Origin: Xanthomonas bromi | GTDB taxonomy: Bacteria > Pseudomonadota > Gammaproteobacteria > Xanthomonadales > Xanthomonadaceae | DNA: 64,000 bases | Assembly (NCBI RefSeq): GCF_900092025.1 | Contig: NZ_FLTX01000023.1 | Coordinates: forward strand, 1 to 64,000 | Reading direction: 5' to 3' | Shown: piece by piece, positions 43,735 to 53,626 of the stretch | How positions within the stretch are numbered: position 1 is the first letter of the stretch | How the letters are laid out: each line of letters starts with the position of its first letter | Program-made: the position numbers and the translations under genes | The notes under the pieces: model-generated | Seen by the model: only the letters and a program-made list of their open reading frames with translations | What the model was told of the DNA's origin: nothing | The model's database searches: none

Positions 43735-44925
43735 TCAGTCGGTGGTGGTCGCCTCCGTGTTCGCCGCGGTGGCGGTGCGGTCGTCGTGCATCTGTAGCGC
43801 CAGGTACAGGCGCATGCAGTCGTCGGTGTTGCCCAAGTCCACCGCGCACAGTGCCTGGATGCGCTGCATGCGGTAATCCAGGGTGTTGCGGTGGATGCCC
43901 AGCACCTTGGCGGTGGGGGCCATGCGCATGCCGGCACCGAACCAGGCCGACAGGGTCTTCAACAACTGGCCGCGCCGTTCCTGCGCCAGCAGTGCCTGCA
44001 GCGGCTTGCGCAATTCCTCGGCCTGCCAGGCCCGGCGCAGGTCGTCCGCCAGCACCGGCAAGCGGTAATCGTCGTAGAAGAATGCGTCGGCGTGCGGGTG
44101 GCGGGCCTTGCCGATGCGCATGGTGGTGCGCGCGATCTGGTGCGACAACGCCAACCCGTTGGACTGCGGAAAATACTGGTCCAGCGCCAGCCGGATCCGC
44201 AACCGGCTGCTGGCGCGCATGCGCTCGAGCAGACTGTGCGCGCGACGGCGTTGCTCCTCCACGTCCCAGTGACCACGGCGGTCCAGTGCGGGCGTGAGCA
44301 CCACCAGCTCGTTGAGCGCGGTGGCGGCGATCAGGTTGCCGCGCTCGGGCGTGGACAGCAGGGTGTGCAGGCGCTGCAGTTCCACCAGCATCACGTCCAG
44401 ATCCAGGGTGTCGCTTTCCACTTCGATCACCGCCGCCACACGCGGCAGGTCCAGCGCGATGCCGAGCCGCTCGGCCCAGCCGGCCAACGCCGGGGTCGGC
44501 CCGTCGGGAGGGATCAGGCCCAGCGTGACTTCTTCGCGCAGGCGCGCGTCGCGGGCCTGCAGGCGCAGCAGACCGGCCTGTTCCAGCATCGCTTCGGCGG
44601 CCATGCGCACCAGCCCGGCCTGTTGCCCGATCCGCGGCGGGTCGCCGGTCAGCCCGACGCAACCGACGATGCGACCCTCGACAATCAGCGGCAGGTTGAC
44701 GCCGGGGCGTACCGCATCCAGCTGCTGCGCCAGGGCGGCGTCGACCGCCACCCGCCCCTGCCTGGACAGCACCAGCAAGGCGCCTTCGTGCAATTGGCCG
44801 ATACGCGCCGACTCGCCGCTGGCGATGATGACGCCGGAGTGGTCCATCACATTGACGTTGCCGTCGATGATGGCCACCGCGCGGTCGACGATGGACTGCG
44901 CCAGGGTGCGGTCGAGCGTGAGCAT
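43735..44925 (-). CDS. cdaR: Sugar-diacid regulator CdaR
   Basis: A 396-residue regulator. The N-terminal diacid-sensing domain matches the family closely (SIVDRAVAIIDGNVNVMDHS; RIGQLHEGALLVLSRQGRV; GRIVGCVGLTGDP). The PucR-type helix-turn-helix is at the C-terminus (AKVLGIHRNTLDYRMQRIQA). In E. coli CdaR activates glucarate, galactarate and glycerate genes. The start at 44925 aligns with E. coli; the open frame continues upstream. It follows the glycerate kinase and MFS genes on the same strand, so it probably controls them. Confidence 0.92.
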   Translation of the reverse strand: MLTLDRTLAQSIVDRAVAIIDGNVNVMDHSGVIIASGESARIGQLHEGALLVLSRQGRVAVDAALAQQLDAVRPGVNLPLIVEGRIVGCVGLTGDPPRIGQQAGLVRMAAEAMLEQAGLLRLQARDARLREEVTLGLIPPDGPTPALAGWAERLGIALDLPRVAAVIEVESDTLDLDVMLVELQRLHTLLSTPERGNLIAATALNELVVLTPALDRRGHWDVEEQRRRAHSLLERMRASSRLRIRLALDQYFPQSNGLALSHQIARTTMRIGKARHPHADAFFYDDYRLPVLADDLRRAWQAEELRKPLQALLAQERRGQLLKTLSAWFGAGMRMAPTAKVLGIHRNTLDYRMQRIQALCAVDLGNTDDCMRLYLALQMHDDRTATAANTEATTTD

Positions 44926-45165
44926 GGACTGCGGTCTGTTGACGCGATCGATGAAGGTCACGGTGCCATGTTCGGTACGCACATGGGCGGCATGTGTGTG
45001 ACCGGGCGTGGGGCGCGCTGCGGCCGATGTCTCAGCGTCTGCGCGCACCGCGCTGACAGCCACGTGGTTTTGAGTGGAGATGCCTTCGGCACGCAGCTTG
45101 TCCAGCAGGCCGCAGCAGAACCGAGCGCCTGCGCCCGGCCCGTACGACGTCCCCGGGTGCTGCCG

Positions 45166-46335
45166 TCAGCGCCGGTCGAGACCCGTCGGCACCTGCGCCA
45201 ACGCCCGGCCCACCTGCAGCGTCGCCGCCACATTGCGCGCGGCGATGCGCACATTGCTGGCGGCCTCGGCCAGTGCCTGTTCCAGCGTGCAGGCGCGATG
45301 CACCACCGCGAACATGGCATCGATGCCGTGGCCGTGCAGCAGCGCGGCGCCGCCGCCCAGGCAACCGGCAATGGCGATCACCGGTTTGGCATGCCGTTGC
45401 GCCACCCGCGCCACGCCAACCGGGGTCTTGCCGTGCAGGCTCTGGCTGTCGAGACGGCCTTCGCCGGTGATGACCAGATCGGCCTGGGCGATCAGCGCAT
45501 CCAGCCCGAGCGCGTGGGCGACGATCTCCACGCCGGGCCGCAACTGCGCGCCCAGATACGCCACCAACGCCGCGCCCAGGCCACCGGCCGCACCGCCACC
45601 GGGCAACGCGTGCAACCGCACGCCCAGGTCGCGCTCCAGCAGGTCGGCGTAGTGCTGCAGGTTGGCATCGAGCTGGCGCACCATCTCGGGAGTGGCGCCT
45701 TTCTGCGGGCCGAACACCGCCGAGGCGCCGGTTGGCCCGATCAACGGGTTGTCCACATCGCAGGCCACTTCGAACTGGCAGTCCTGCAGCCGCACATCCA
45801 TGCCTTCGGTGTCGATGCACGCCAGCGCGGCCAGCGCGCCGCCGCCCGGACCGATCGCCTCGCCTCGCCCATCCAGCAGCCGCACGCCCAAGGCTTGCGC
45901 CAAGCCGGCGCCGCCGTCGTTGGTGGCGCTGCCGCCGATACCGATGATGAAACGCCGTGCGCCGGCGTCCAATGCGGCCAGGATCAACTCACCCACGCCG
46001 ACGGTGCTGGCGTGCAGCGGCGCACGCTCGGCCGGCGGCAGCAGCGCCAGCCCGCTGGCGGCGGCCATTTCGATCACCGCGGTACGGCCGTCGCCGGTCA
46101 GGCCGAAGAACGCCTGCACCGGCGTGCCGAGGGGACCGCTGACAGTACAGGCGATCACCCGCCCGCCGGTGGCGGCAACCAGGGCCTCGACCGTGCCTTC
46201 GCCACCGTCGGCGACCGGCACCTTGCGGTAATGCCAATCGGGAAATACCTCGCGGAAGCCCGCCTCGATCTGCGTCGCCACTTCCATCGCAGAGAGGCTT
46301 TCCTTGTACGAATCGGGGGCAATGACGATCTTCAT
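45166..46335 (-). CDS. Glycerate kinase (GarK/GlxK type)
   Basis: A 389-residue kinase of glycerate kinase class I, which phosphorylates D-glycerate, the end product of glucarate/galactarate breakdown. The start MKIVIAPDSYKESLSAMEVA, VADGGEGTVEALVAATGG and RRFIIGIGGSATNDGGAGLA are family blocks. It lies 25 bases after the MFS gene and before cdaR. Confidence 0.95.
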   Translation of the reverse strand: MKIVIAPDSYKESLSAMEVATQIEAGFREVFPDWHYRKVPVADGGEGTVEALVAATGGRVIACTVSGPLGTPVQAFFGLTGDGRTAVIEMAAASGLALLPPAERAPLHASTVGVGELILAALDAGARRFIIGIGGSATNDGGAGLAQALGVRLLDGRGEAIGPGGGALAALACIDTEGMDVRLQDCQFEVACDVDNPLIGPTGASAVFGPQKGATPEMVRQLDANLQHYADLLERDLGVRLHALPGGGAAGGLGAALVAYLGAQLRPGVEIVAHALGLDALIAQADLVITGEGRLDSQSLHGKTPVGVARVAQRHAKPVIAIAGCLGGGAALLHGHGIDAMFAVVHRACTLEQALAEAASNVRIAARNVAATLQVGRALAQVPTGLDRR

Positions 46336-46360
46336 GGGGACACTCGCTTGAACGGAGGCA

Positions 46361-47671
46361 TCACTGGTTCACCGCGTGCGCGGGCACCCGCAGCACCAGC
46401 ACGACGCCCAGCAGCATGGCGCCGGCCAGCACGTACAGCGCCACTTCGGTGCTGTGGGTGGTGTCCTTGATCCAGCCCACCAGATACGGGCTGACAAAGC
46501 CGGCGACCTGGCCGGTGGAATTGATCAACGCCAGTCCACCGGCCGCGGCGGCGGCAGTGAGAAAGCCGTTGGTCAGCGGCCAGAACAGCGGCAAGCCGCT
46601 GACCGCCCCCATCGTGGCCAGGGTCATGCCGAACAAGGCCAAACCCAGGTTGTCGGTCATGCTGGCCGCGAGACACAGGCCCGCCGCGCCCATCAGCAAC
46701 GGAATCACCAGGTGCCAGCGACGCTCGCCGCGGCGGTCGGCCGAGCGGCCCATCAGCACCATGAACACCGCTGCGGCCAGGTACGGGATGGCGCTCATCA
46801 GGCCGATGCGGATCGGGTCGGTGACGCCGCTACCCTGGATGATCGAGGGTAGCCAGAAGTTGATCGCATACACCCCGCTCTGGATGCAGAAGTACAGCGT
46901 GCCCAGCAGCCATACCGCCGGGTTGCGCAGCACCGCGCCCAGCGAGGTGGAGGCGCCGGCCGGCTTGCCCGCTTCGTCGTCTGCCAGCGCGCGGGCCACG
47001 GCCTGTTTTTCCTGCGGGTCCAGCCAGCGCGCCTGTTGCACGCCGTCGCTGAGCGAAAACCACATCCCGATGCCCAGCAGCACGGTCGGCAGCCCCTGCA
47101 GCAGGAACATCCATTGCCAGCCGGCCAGCCCGCCCTGCCCGGCCGAGAAGTGGCCCAGGATCCAGCCGGACAACGGCCCGCCCAGCACCCCGGAGATCGG
47201 GATGGCCGACATGAAGACGGTCATGACCCGGCCATGCCGGGCGCGCGGGAACCAACGCGTCAGGTACAACACGATGCCGGGGAAGAAGCCCGCCTCCGCA
47301 GCGCCGGTGAGCAGGCGCAGGGTGTAGAACCCGGCCGGCGTGCGCACCAACAGCAGGCAGGTGGAGAGCAGGCCCCAGCTGACCATCATGATCGCCACCC
47401 AGCGCCGCGCGCCGAGGCGCTGCAGGATCAGATTACTGGGCACCCCGCACACCAGGTAACCGATGAAGAAGATGCCCGCGCCCAGCCCGTAGACCGTCTC
47501 GCTCATGCCCAGGTCGCCCAGCATCTGCAGCTTGGCGAAGCCGACGTTGACCCGGTCCAGGTAATTGAACAGATAGCAGACGAACAGGAACGGGATCAGC
47601 CGCCATAGGATCTTGCGGTAGGTCGCGTCCATTCCGTCGGGGGACGGCAGAAGCCGGGAGGCTGGGATCAT
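46361..47671 (-). CDS. MFS transporter of the anion:cation symporter group
   Basis: A 436-residue transporter with 12 membrane segments. FLFVCYLFNYLDRVNVGFAKLQM and GIFFIGYLVCGVPSNLILQRLGAR are typical of the ACS group, which takes up sugar acids and related anions (GudP/GarP, phthalate). The start at 47671 has TTGGAG upstream; a later ATG at 47632 is also possible. First gene of the porter-kinase-regulator group, so a sugar diacid or glycerate is the likely substrate. Confidence 0.9.
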   Translation of the reverse strand: MIPASRLLPSPDGMDATYRKILWRLIPFLFVCYLFNYLDRVNVGFAKLQMLGDLGMSETVYGLGAGIFFIGYLVCGVPSNLILQRLGARRWVAIMMVSWGLLSTCLLLVRTPAGFYTLRLLTGAAEAGFFPGIVLYLTRWFPRARHGRVMTVFMSAIPISGVLGGPLSGWILGHFSAGQGGLAGWQWMFLLQGLPTVLLGIGMWFSLSDGVQQARWLDPQEKQAVARALADDEAGKPAGASTSLGAVLRNPAVWLLGTLYFCIQSGVYAINFWLPSIIQGSGVTDPIRIGLMSAIPYLAAAVFMVLMGRSADRRGERRWHLVIPLLMGAAGLCLAASMTDNLGLALFGMTLATMGAVSGLPLFWPLTNGFLTAAAAAGGLALINSTGQVAGFVSPYLVGWIKDTTHSTEVALYVLAGAMLLGVVLVLRVPAHAVNQ

Positions 47672-48091
47672 TGCACGCTCCAACAGGTCGGTCGGCCAGG
47701 CAGGCGCCCGCACCGCAAGGGGTGGACGCATTCTAGTTGGCGCTTTTTCCTAAAAGCTTCGGCAGGGCGTTGCCCATCCCGGCTCGGCGAACCCTGGTTT
47801 TTGTGCAAATGCCCAATCGGAACGCCTGGCGTCGCCGAAAACATCAGCACATGACGGAACCCGTTCCAGAGGCGCCGCCAACCCGGACATCTGCGGGACA
47901 CACAGCATCCCATGGCGATGCACCGCTCCCTCAGCAGGCACGGACGCTGCCGAATCCTCGACGATCACAGCGCCGCCAATCAGCCACTCCCGCCAGCACA
48001 GCCATGCAGGCACGCAGCGCTTACTGCTCAACGCCCTGCCCTCCCGTACCAATACTCGCTTCAACGATCCCCGAATCCCAGACCTAACGCG
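47672..48091. other. Intergenic region upstream of the MFS gene
   Basis: About 420 bases with no gene. The right end contains a GATTC-rich repeat (48066-48132) that runs into the dipeptidase pseudogene. The sugar-acid operon promoter should be next to 47671. Confidence 0.4.
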
Positions 48092-48132
48092 CTACCGATT
48101 CCCCACTCCCGAGTCACGATTCCGATTCCCCG
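48066..48132. repeat. GGGAATC/GATTCCC-type intergenic repeat
   Basis: Repeated short units (CCCGAATCCC, CGATTCCCCACTCCCGAGTC, CGATTCCGATTCCCC). Similar strings occur at 52470-52500 and 55028-55045. This kind of repeat is common between Xanthomonas genes. Confidence 0.6.
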
Positions 48133-49353
48133 CCGCATAGGCCTGCGCCTGACTCATCACGCGCAGCAGGTTGCCGCCCCAGATGCCGGCGATCTGCGGT
48201 TCGGTGTAGCCCTTGCGCAGCAGCCACGCGGTGATCCGCGGCAGATCGGAAACGTCTTCCAGACCCGCCACCCCGCCACCGCCGTCCCAGTCCATCCCGA
48301 TGCCACGTGCTCGGGCCCGACCACCCCCAGCACGTGCTCCAGATGCGCGAAGAAATCGGCTTCGGTCGCCCACTTGATCGGGTAGCGCGCATCCAGGTCC
48401 TTCAGCGCGGCACTGAGCTTGGTGCCATCGGCGATCTTGACGTGTTCCCAGCCGCCGTACTGATCGGTAAGCGCCTTCTCGGCAGCCTTGCGCTCGGGGC
48501 TGGCGCCGCTGTCCACCAGATAACCGCCGTAGGAATTGACCTGGATCACCCCGCCATGCGCGGCCAGCACCTTCAGGCGTGCATCGTCGATGTTGCGCGG
48601 GTGGTTGTAGACCGCGCGCGCGCCGCTGTGTGACAGCACGATCGGCACCGGCGACAGCGCAATCAATTGATCGAACACCGCATCGGAGGCATGCGATTGA
48701 TCGATCACGATGCCCAGCGCCTGCGCCTGCTGCACCAGCTGTTTGCCGGCCGGGCTCAGGCCCTTCCACTCCGGCCCCTTGGGGTCGGTGGCCGAGTCGG
48801 CGAACTCGTTGTTGAGGAAATGCACGGTGCTCATCAAGCGCAGCCCCTGCGCGTAATAGAAGCGCAGTAGCGTGGGATCAGCCGCCAGCGGACTGGCGTT
48901 TTCCATGCTGATGAACACCACGCGCTTGCCGGCGGCCTCGATGCGTGCAGCGTCGGCAGGCGTAGTGGCCAAGGCAAAGCGCTGCGGCCGCGCGGCCACC
49001 AGCGTGTGGATCTTCATCAACCGCTGCAGGCCGGTATCGCGGTCGTCCAGGTGCGCGGCTGTACTGCGATTGCCTTGCCCGGTGTAGACCGCCCAAAAAC
49101 CGCCATCGAGCGCACCTTCGACCATGCGCGGGTAATCCACTTGCGACAAGCGATTGCCGGCATGCGCCTGCAGCACATCCAAGTCGGCGCGCTCCAGGTT
49201 GGCTGGCGTGTCCAGATGCGAATCCAGCGTGACCAGGCGTTTCTGCAGCGCGGTGGCGCGCGCCAGTTCGGCCTTGGAAAACTCCAGCGCGTGCGCGGGC
49301 AGCGCGGACGCCAGCAGCACCGAGACAGACAGCGAAAGCCAGCGCAGGGACAT
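48092..49353 (-). pseudogene. Membrane dipeptidase (M19 family) with one frameshift
   Basis: A signal peptide (SVSVLLASALPAHA) is followed by LDSHLDTPANLER (zinc-ligand HxD), VVFISMENASPLAADP, VIDQSHASDAVFDQL and LSHSGARAVYNHPRN, all conserved in renal-dipeptidase-like enzymes. At about 48301-48305 one base is missing in a C run (GATGCCACGTG where GATGCCCACGTG is expected). In the correct frame, GIGMDWDGGGGVAGLEDVSD (with the last ligand Asp) and PRITAWLLRKGYTEPQIAGI follow. Without correction the protein ends in about 48 unrelated residues at 48157. It could be a real pseudogene or a one-base sequence error. The true C-terminal tail is encoded by the intergenic repeat. Confidence 0.85.
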
Positions 49354-49636
49354 GCGATCTCACAGGCAGTGGGGGTCAGCCGATCATAGCGGCTTGCCGT
49401 CCGCGCGCTGCGGCCACAGGTGGGACGCTGCAGCACTGCCATCCACTCCCGCACCAGTGCGCGCGATGCGCGTTGCAAGGCCGGTTCGACGGCGATGCCG
49501 ATGGCGCGACCACGCGCAACGGCGTCGCGCTGCGCCCTGCAATACCAGCAACTACCGCCCGACCGGTAGATTGGCTCTTGCGCGGTGGTGGGACATGCCG
49601 GCGAGCGCATCGCGTGACCGCACGCGCGCTGTGCCG

Positions 49637-49957
49637 TCAGTCGTCCAGTTCTGCAAGACGCGCGCGCACGCTGTCCACATCGATGTGCTCGCGCACATGC
49701 GGCCACTGCCGCGCCCACACCGAGCGGAACACAATCCACGCACCGAAGACGCCCAGACAGGTCGATCCCAGCGCCAGCAGCAGCGGATGCAGGGGCGAGC
49801 CGTCGCCGGTCTGGAACAAATACATGAAGGCGCCGGAAAACAGCAGCCACACGCCGAACGCCGGCCAATTGCTGGCCAGCAGGCTGGCATGGGGCCGCTC
49901 GATCTCGCGCAGCAAACGGCGCAGGGCCTTGCGTTCGTCTTCGTCGCTGGACCTCAT
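49637..49957 (-). CDS. Small two-segment membrane protein
   Basis: A 106-residue protein. The N-terminus is charged (MRSSDEDERKALRRLLREIE), then two membrane segments (WPAFGVWLLFSGAFMYLFQT; PLLLALGSTCLGVFGAWIVF), ending in an acidic stretch (HVREHIDVDSVRARLAELDD). The family is not recognised. The start at 49957 is chosen because the upstream codons are Arg-rich and unlikely. Confidence 0.65.
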   Translation of the reverse strand: MRSSDEDERKALRRLLREIERPHASLLASNWPAFGVWLLFSGAFMYLFQTGDGSPLHPLLLALGSTCLGVFGAWIVFRSVWARQWPHVREHIDVDSVRARLAELDD

Positions 49958-50075
49958 CGGCTGCCGGCTCCTGGTTGGATGTCTGCGTTGAATCCGTGCC
50001 TGCCGGCGATGGCGTCGCGACGCGGAAGACGCTGCCTGCAACGCGACAGACCGCATCCGACGCCACGAAACGCGA

Positions 50076-51242
50076 TCACACCACGCGGCAGAACACCGCC
50101 TTGAGATAGCGCGATTCCTGTACGTGCGCCATGAACGGATGGTCCGGGCCGGCGCCGGCCACCTTCAGGATCTGGATGGTGCGCCCGGAGAAATACGACG
50201 CGCGCCGCAGCATGTCCAGGAACTCCTGCTCGGCCACCAGACCGGTGCACGAGAAGGTGGCGAACAGGCCGCCCGGCTTGACCACGCCCAGCGCCAATTT
50301 ATTCATGTCCAGGTACTTCTTCAGCGCCGGGATCACCTGTTCGCGGTCGCGGGTCATCTTGGCCGGGTCCAGGATCACCACATCGAACTGATCGCCGCGA
50401 TTGGACGCATCGCGCAGCCACGGAAAGATGTCGGCCTGCACGAACCTGGGTCGCACGTTGTTGAGCTTGGCGTTGCCCTTGGCGATGGCGATCACGTCTT
50501 CGTCGATATCCACGCCCAGCACCTCGGCGGCACCGCGCGCGGCCGCGTACACCGCAAACCCGCCGGTGTTGCAGCACAGGTCCAGCACGGTCTTGCCGTC
50601 CACCTGCTCGCTCAGCCACTGGCGGTTGTCGCGCTGGTCGGCGAAGAAGCCGGTCTTGTGCGCACCGGCCGGGTCGGCGCGGAACTTGATGCCGTGCTCG
50701 GTGATGACGGCCGCTTCGGTGGTGGTGTTGCTGTGGAAGTCGAAGCTTTCCTGCTTCTGCACGTGTTCGTCGGCAAAGCTGTGGAAGCGGCAGCCCGGGA
50801 ACTGCTCGCGCAGCGCCTCGTAGATCCATTCGCGATGGCGGAACATGCCGGCGGCGAAGAACTCCACCACCACCAGGTCGCCATAACGGTCCACCACCAG
50901 GCCGGACAAGCCGTCGCCTTCGCTGTGCACCACGCGCCAGGCGTCGGACACACCGTCGAGCTTGAGCCAGTCGCGTCGCAGGCTCACCGCCGCGGCGATC
51001 TTGCGCAAGAACCAGCCCGCATCCACCGGCACCGACTGGTCGGTTTCCAGAATGCGCACGGCAATGCGCGAGTGGCCGTTGTAGAAGCCACGGCCGATCC
51101 ATTCGCCATCCACACCGACCACATCGACGATGGTGCCGGGCTTGGGCTTGGCGGCGGGCTTTTCCACCAGTTTCTGGAAGATCCACGGGTGGCTGGAGCG
51201 CCAGGCATTCTTGAGACGGACGACGGGGACAGGAGTATTCAT
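50076..51242 (-). CDS. rlmI: 23S rRNA m5C methyltransferase RlmI-like
   Basis: A 388-residue SAM methyltransferase. An N-terminal PUA-type domain (KNAWRSSHPWIFQKLVE; IVDVVGVDGEWIGRGFYN) precedes the Rossmann fold with VLDLCCNTGGFAVYAAARGA and VILDPAKMTRDREQV, and a catalytic Cys in LFATFSCTGLV. This layout is RlmI, which methylates C1962 of 23S rRNA. It diverges from the riboswitch-terC unit. Confidence 0.92.
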   Translation of the reverse strand: MNTPVPVVRLKNAWRSSHPWIFQKLVEKPAAKPKPGTIVDVVGVDGEWIGRGFYNGHSRIAVRILETDQSVPVDAGWFLRKIAAAVSLRRDWLKLDGVSDAWRVVHSEGDGLSGLVVDRYGDLVVVEFFAAGMFRHREWIYEALREQFPGCRFHSFADEHVQKQESFDFHSNTTTEAAVITEHGIKFRADPAGAHKTGFFADQRDNRQWLSEQVDGKTVLDLCCNTGGFAVYAAARGAAEVLGVDIDEDVIAIAKGNAKLNNVRPRFVQADIFPWLRDASNRGDQFDVVILDPAKMTRDREQVIPALKKYLDMNKLALGVVKPGGLFATFSCTGLVAEQEFLDMLRRASYFSGRTIQILKVAGAGPDHPFMAHVQESRYLKAVFCRVV

Positions 51243-51297
51243 TCACCTATTGTATCCGGCTGGATTGACGTGCCTGCGCCGGGCCCGCAGAATCGGG

Positions 51298-51437
51298 ACC
51301 GGAAGGGGAGTAGCTCCCAGCGTTGTCGCCGTCATTACGAGCCCGCCATGTGCAGCGCTCCGGTGCAACGGCAACCGGTCCGCGCCGGTTGTGAGCGAGA
51401 CCTTCGCCGCGCAGGCGAAGGTCCGTTACCCGGAATC
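51298..51437 (+). promoter_or_regulatory. yybP-ykoY manganese riboswitch
   Basis: The leader of terC has the family core GGGGAGTAGCTCCCA near 51305, a central hairpin (CAACGGCAACCGG...CCGGTTG) and GAGCGAGACCTTCGC near 51393 whose arm pairs with GCGAAGGTCCG near 51415. GGGGAGUAG and GCGAGACCUU are the two conserved internal loops of this Mn2+ sensor, and TerC genes are classic targets. Ends are approximate. Confidence 0.85.
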
Positions 51438-51506
51438 CACGATGTCCGTGTCACAAGGCCTCAGCCCAACCGGCTGTCCAGGTCGTTTCACTTTTCGGGA
51501 TTCTTT

Positions 51507-52463
51507 ATGCAAACCATTGGCAATGTCTGGTTGTGGGGCGGTTTCGGGGTCGTGGTGATCGCGGCGCTGATGATCGATCTGGTACTGATGCGCCACGGTG
51601 GCGCCCACAAGGTCACCTTCAAGGAAGCCACCTGGTGGAGCATCGGCTGGGTGCTGCTGGCGCTGGCCTTCAATGCCGGGCTGTGGTGGTACCTGCAAGG
51701 CAGCGTGGGCGACGCGCAGGCCGACCAGATCGGGCTGCAGTTCCTCACCGGCTACCTGGTGGAGAAATCGCTGGCGGTCGACAACATCTTCGTGTTCCTG
51801 ATGGTGATGACCTATTTCGGCGTGCCCGAAGAGCAGCGCCAGCGCGTGCTGATCATCGGCGTGCTTGGTGCCATCGTGCTGCGCGCGATCATGATCTTCG
51901 CCGGCTCGATGCTGCTGGCCAAGTTCCATTGGCTGCTCTACGTGTTCGGCGCGTTCCTGCTGCTGACCGGCATCAAGATGTGGTTCTCCGCCGGCAAGGA
52001 GCCGGACCTGGAAACCAACCCGGTGTTGCGCTGGATGCGCAGCCACCTGCGTTTGAGCCCGCAATACCACGGCAACCTGCTCAGCGTGATCAAGGACGGC
52101 AAGCGCTGGTTTACCCCGTTGTTCGTGGTGTTGATCCTGATCGCGGTGATCGATGTGATCTTTGCGGTGGACAGCATCCCGGCGATCTTTGCGATCACCA
52201 CCGACCCGTTCATCGTGCTCACTTCCAACGTGTTCGCGGTGCTGGGTCTGCGCGCGATGTTCTTCCTGCTGGCCGGCATGGCCGACCGCTTCCACCTGCT
52301 GCCGTACGGGCTGGCGGTGATCCTGGTGTTCATCGGCACCAAGATGATGATCATCGATCTGTACAAGATTCCGGTGCTGGTCTCGCTGGCCGTCGTGGTG
52401 ACCATCCTGGTCGCCACCATCGTGCTGAGCCTGCTGCGGCCACCCAAGCCTGCAGGGCACTGA
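51507..52463 (+). CDS. TerC-family membrane protein (Alx-like)
   Basis: A 318-residue TerC protein with about eight to nine membrane segments and the family acid motifs GYLVEKSLAVDNIFVFLMV and VIDVIFAVDSIPAIFAITTD. TerC/Alx proteins export or handle Mn2+ and related metals. The preceding manganese riboswitch supports that role. The start at 51507 lies about 70 bases after the riboswitch. Confidence 0.93.
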   Translation: MQTIGNVWLWGGFGVVVIAALMIDLVLMRHGGAHKVTFKEATWWSIGWVLLALAFNAGLWWYLQGSVGDAQADQIGLQFLTGYLVEKSLAVDNIFVFLMVMTYFGVPEEQRQRVLIIGVLGAIVLRAIMIFAGSMLLAKFHWLLYVFGAFLLLTGIKMWFSAGKEPDLETNPVLRWMRSHLRLSPQYHGNLLSVIKDGKRWFTPLFVVLILIAVIDVIFAVDSIPAIFAITTDPFIVLTSNVFAVLGLRAMFFLLAGMADRFHLLPYGLAVILVFIGTKMMIIDLYKIPVLVSLAVVVTILVATIVLSLLRPPKPAGH

Positions 52464-52840
52464 GGGGCCGGGATTGGGCAGTCGGGATTCGGGATTGGGG
52501 TTGGTCGCGGCGCGTAGATGGTGGTGCTTGCCGCGATTCCTGGATGGAACGCCTGCCTGCTGCGTTCTCGGGCGACCGTAGAGGCCTTGCTACGTTTCAT
52601 CCTAACCACCGTCTCGGTTGCTTCGCCCACGTGCGGAGCAACCGGTAACCGCGCGCGGCTAGGCGTCGAACGTGGCGACCGAAGGAGGCTGCCACGTGTG
52701 CGGGACACTCCCCCATCTGCGCGCTTTGGCGCTGGGCGAACGGTTACGCCGCTGATCTACGGATTGTCCCACCGCCGGATCCGTTTATCCCGCGCTAGCC
52801 GGGCTTGCAAAGGCAAAACCACGCCGCCATCCGGGACTGC
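52464..52840. other. Intergenic region between terC and the rhomboid gene
   Basis: About 380 bases. It begins with a GGGATTCGGGATTGGGG repeat (52470-52505). No gene or terminator with a T run is seen. Confidence 0.4.
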
Positions 52841-53626
52841 ATGACACTGCATTCTCCCGCCCCCGATACCGCCACCCAGAATCGCCTGGATCGTTCCCGG
52901 GTGCTGCGTGCCTTCAACATCAGCCTGGCCGCCGTGCTGTTGCTGGTGGCGGTGTTCACCGCACAGGGTATGTTCGACTGGCGCGCCTGGGCCGTGGCGC
53001 CGCTGCAGGCCGACGGCCTGCTCGGCATCCTCACCGCACCGCTGTTGCACGGCTCGCTCGCGCATCTGGGCGCCAACGCCGCCGCGTTGTTGATCCTGGG
53101 CACGTTGGCCGGCAGCGTGTATCCGCGCGCCACCGTCATGGCGCTGCCGCTGTTGTGGCTGGGCTCGGGGCTGGGCGCGTGGCTGTTGGGTGAGCCCGGC
53201 AGCCGGCATCTGGGTGCCAGCGGCGTGACCCACGGCCTGATGTTTCTGGTGTTCGTGTTGGGCCTGCTGCGGCGCGACCGCCCGGCGATCGCCACCAGCA
53301 TGATCGCCTTCCTGTTCTACGGCGGCATGTTGGTGACCATCCTGCCGCACGAAGCCGGCGTGTCCTGGCAATCGCATCTGGGCGGCGCGGTGGCCGGGCT
53401 GATCGCGGCCCTGCTGCTGCGCCTGCGCGATCCGCAAGAAGCCAAGCCGCGCTACAGCTGGGAAGACGAGGACGAAGACGCTGCCTGGGAAGTGAGCAAC
53501 GCCGAACAGGACGTGCTGGAACCGCCGCCGCCGCGTCAGGTGCCCGTGCTGTGGCAGCGCCAGGACGATGGCTCGCAGGGCGTGGTGCTGCATTTCCCGC
53601 CGCGCGAGCGGCCGCCGGGAACGTAG
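52841..53626 (+). CDS. Rhomboid-family intramembrane serine protease
   Basis: A 261-residue protein with six or seven membrane segments. The family features are HGSLAHLGANAAALL, the catalytic Ser in LGASGVTHGLMF (GxSG form) and the His in SWQSHLGGAVAG. After residue about 210 a soluble, very acidic and Pro-rich tail follows (WEDEDEDAAWEV). Substrates are unknown. The start at 52841 is an estimate; an earlier ATG at 52805 is in frame. Confidence 0.9.
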   Translation: MTLHSPAPDTATQNRLDRSRVLRAFNISLAAVLLLVAVFTAQGMFDWRAWAVAPLQADGLLGILTAPLLHGSLAHLGANAAALLILGTLAGSVYPRATVMALPLLWLGSGLGAWLLGEPGSRHLGASGVTHGLMFLVFVLGLLRRDRPAIATSMIAFLFYGGMLVTILPHEAGVSWQSHLGGAVAGLIAALLLRLRDPQEAKPRYSWEDEDEDAAWEVSNAEQDVLEPPPPRQVPVLWQRQDDGSQGVVLHFPPRERPPGT

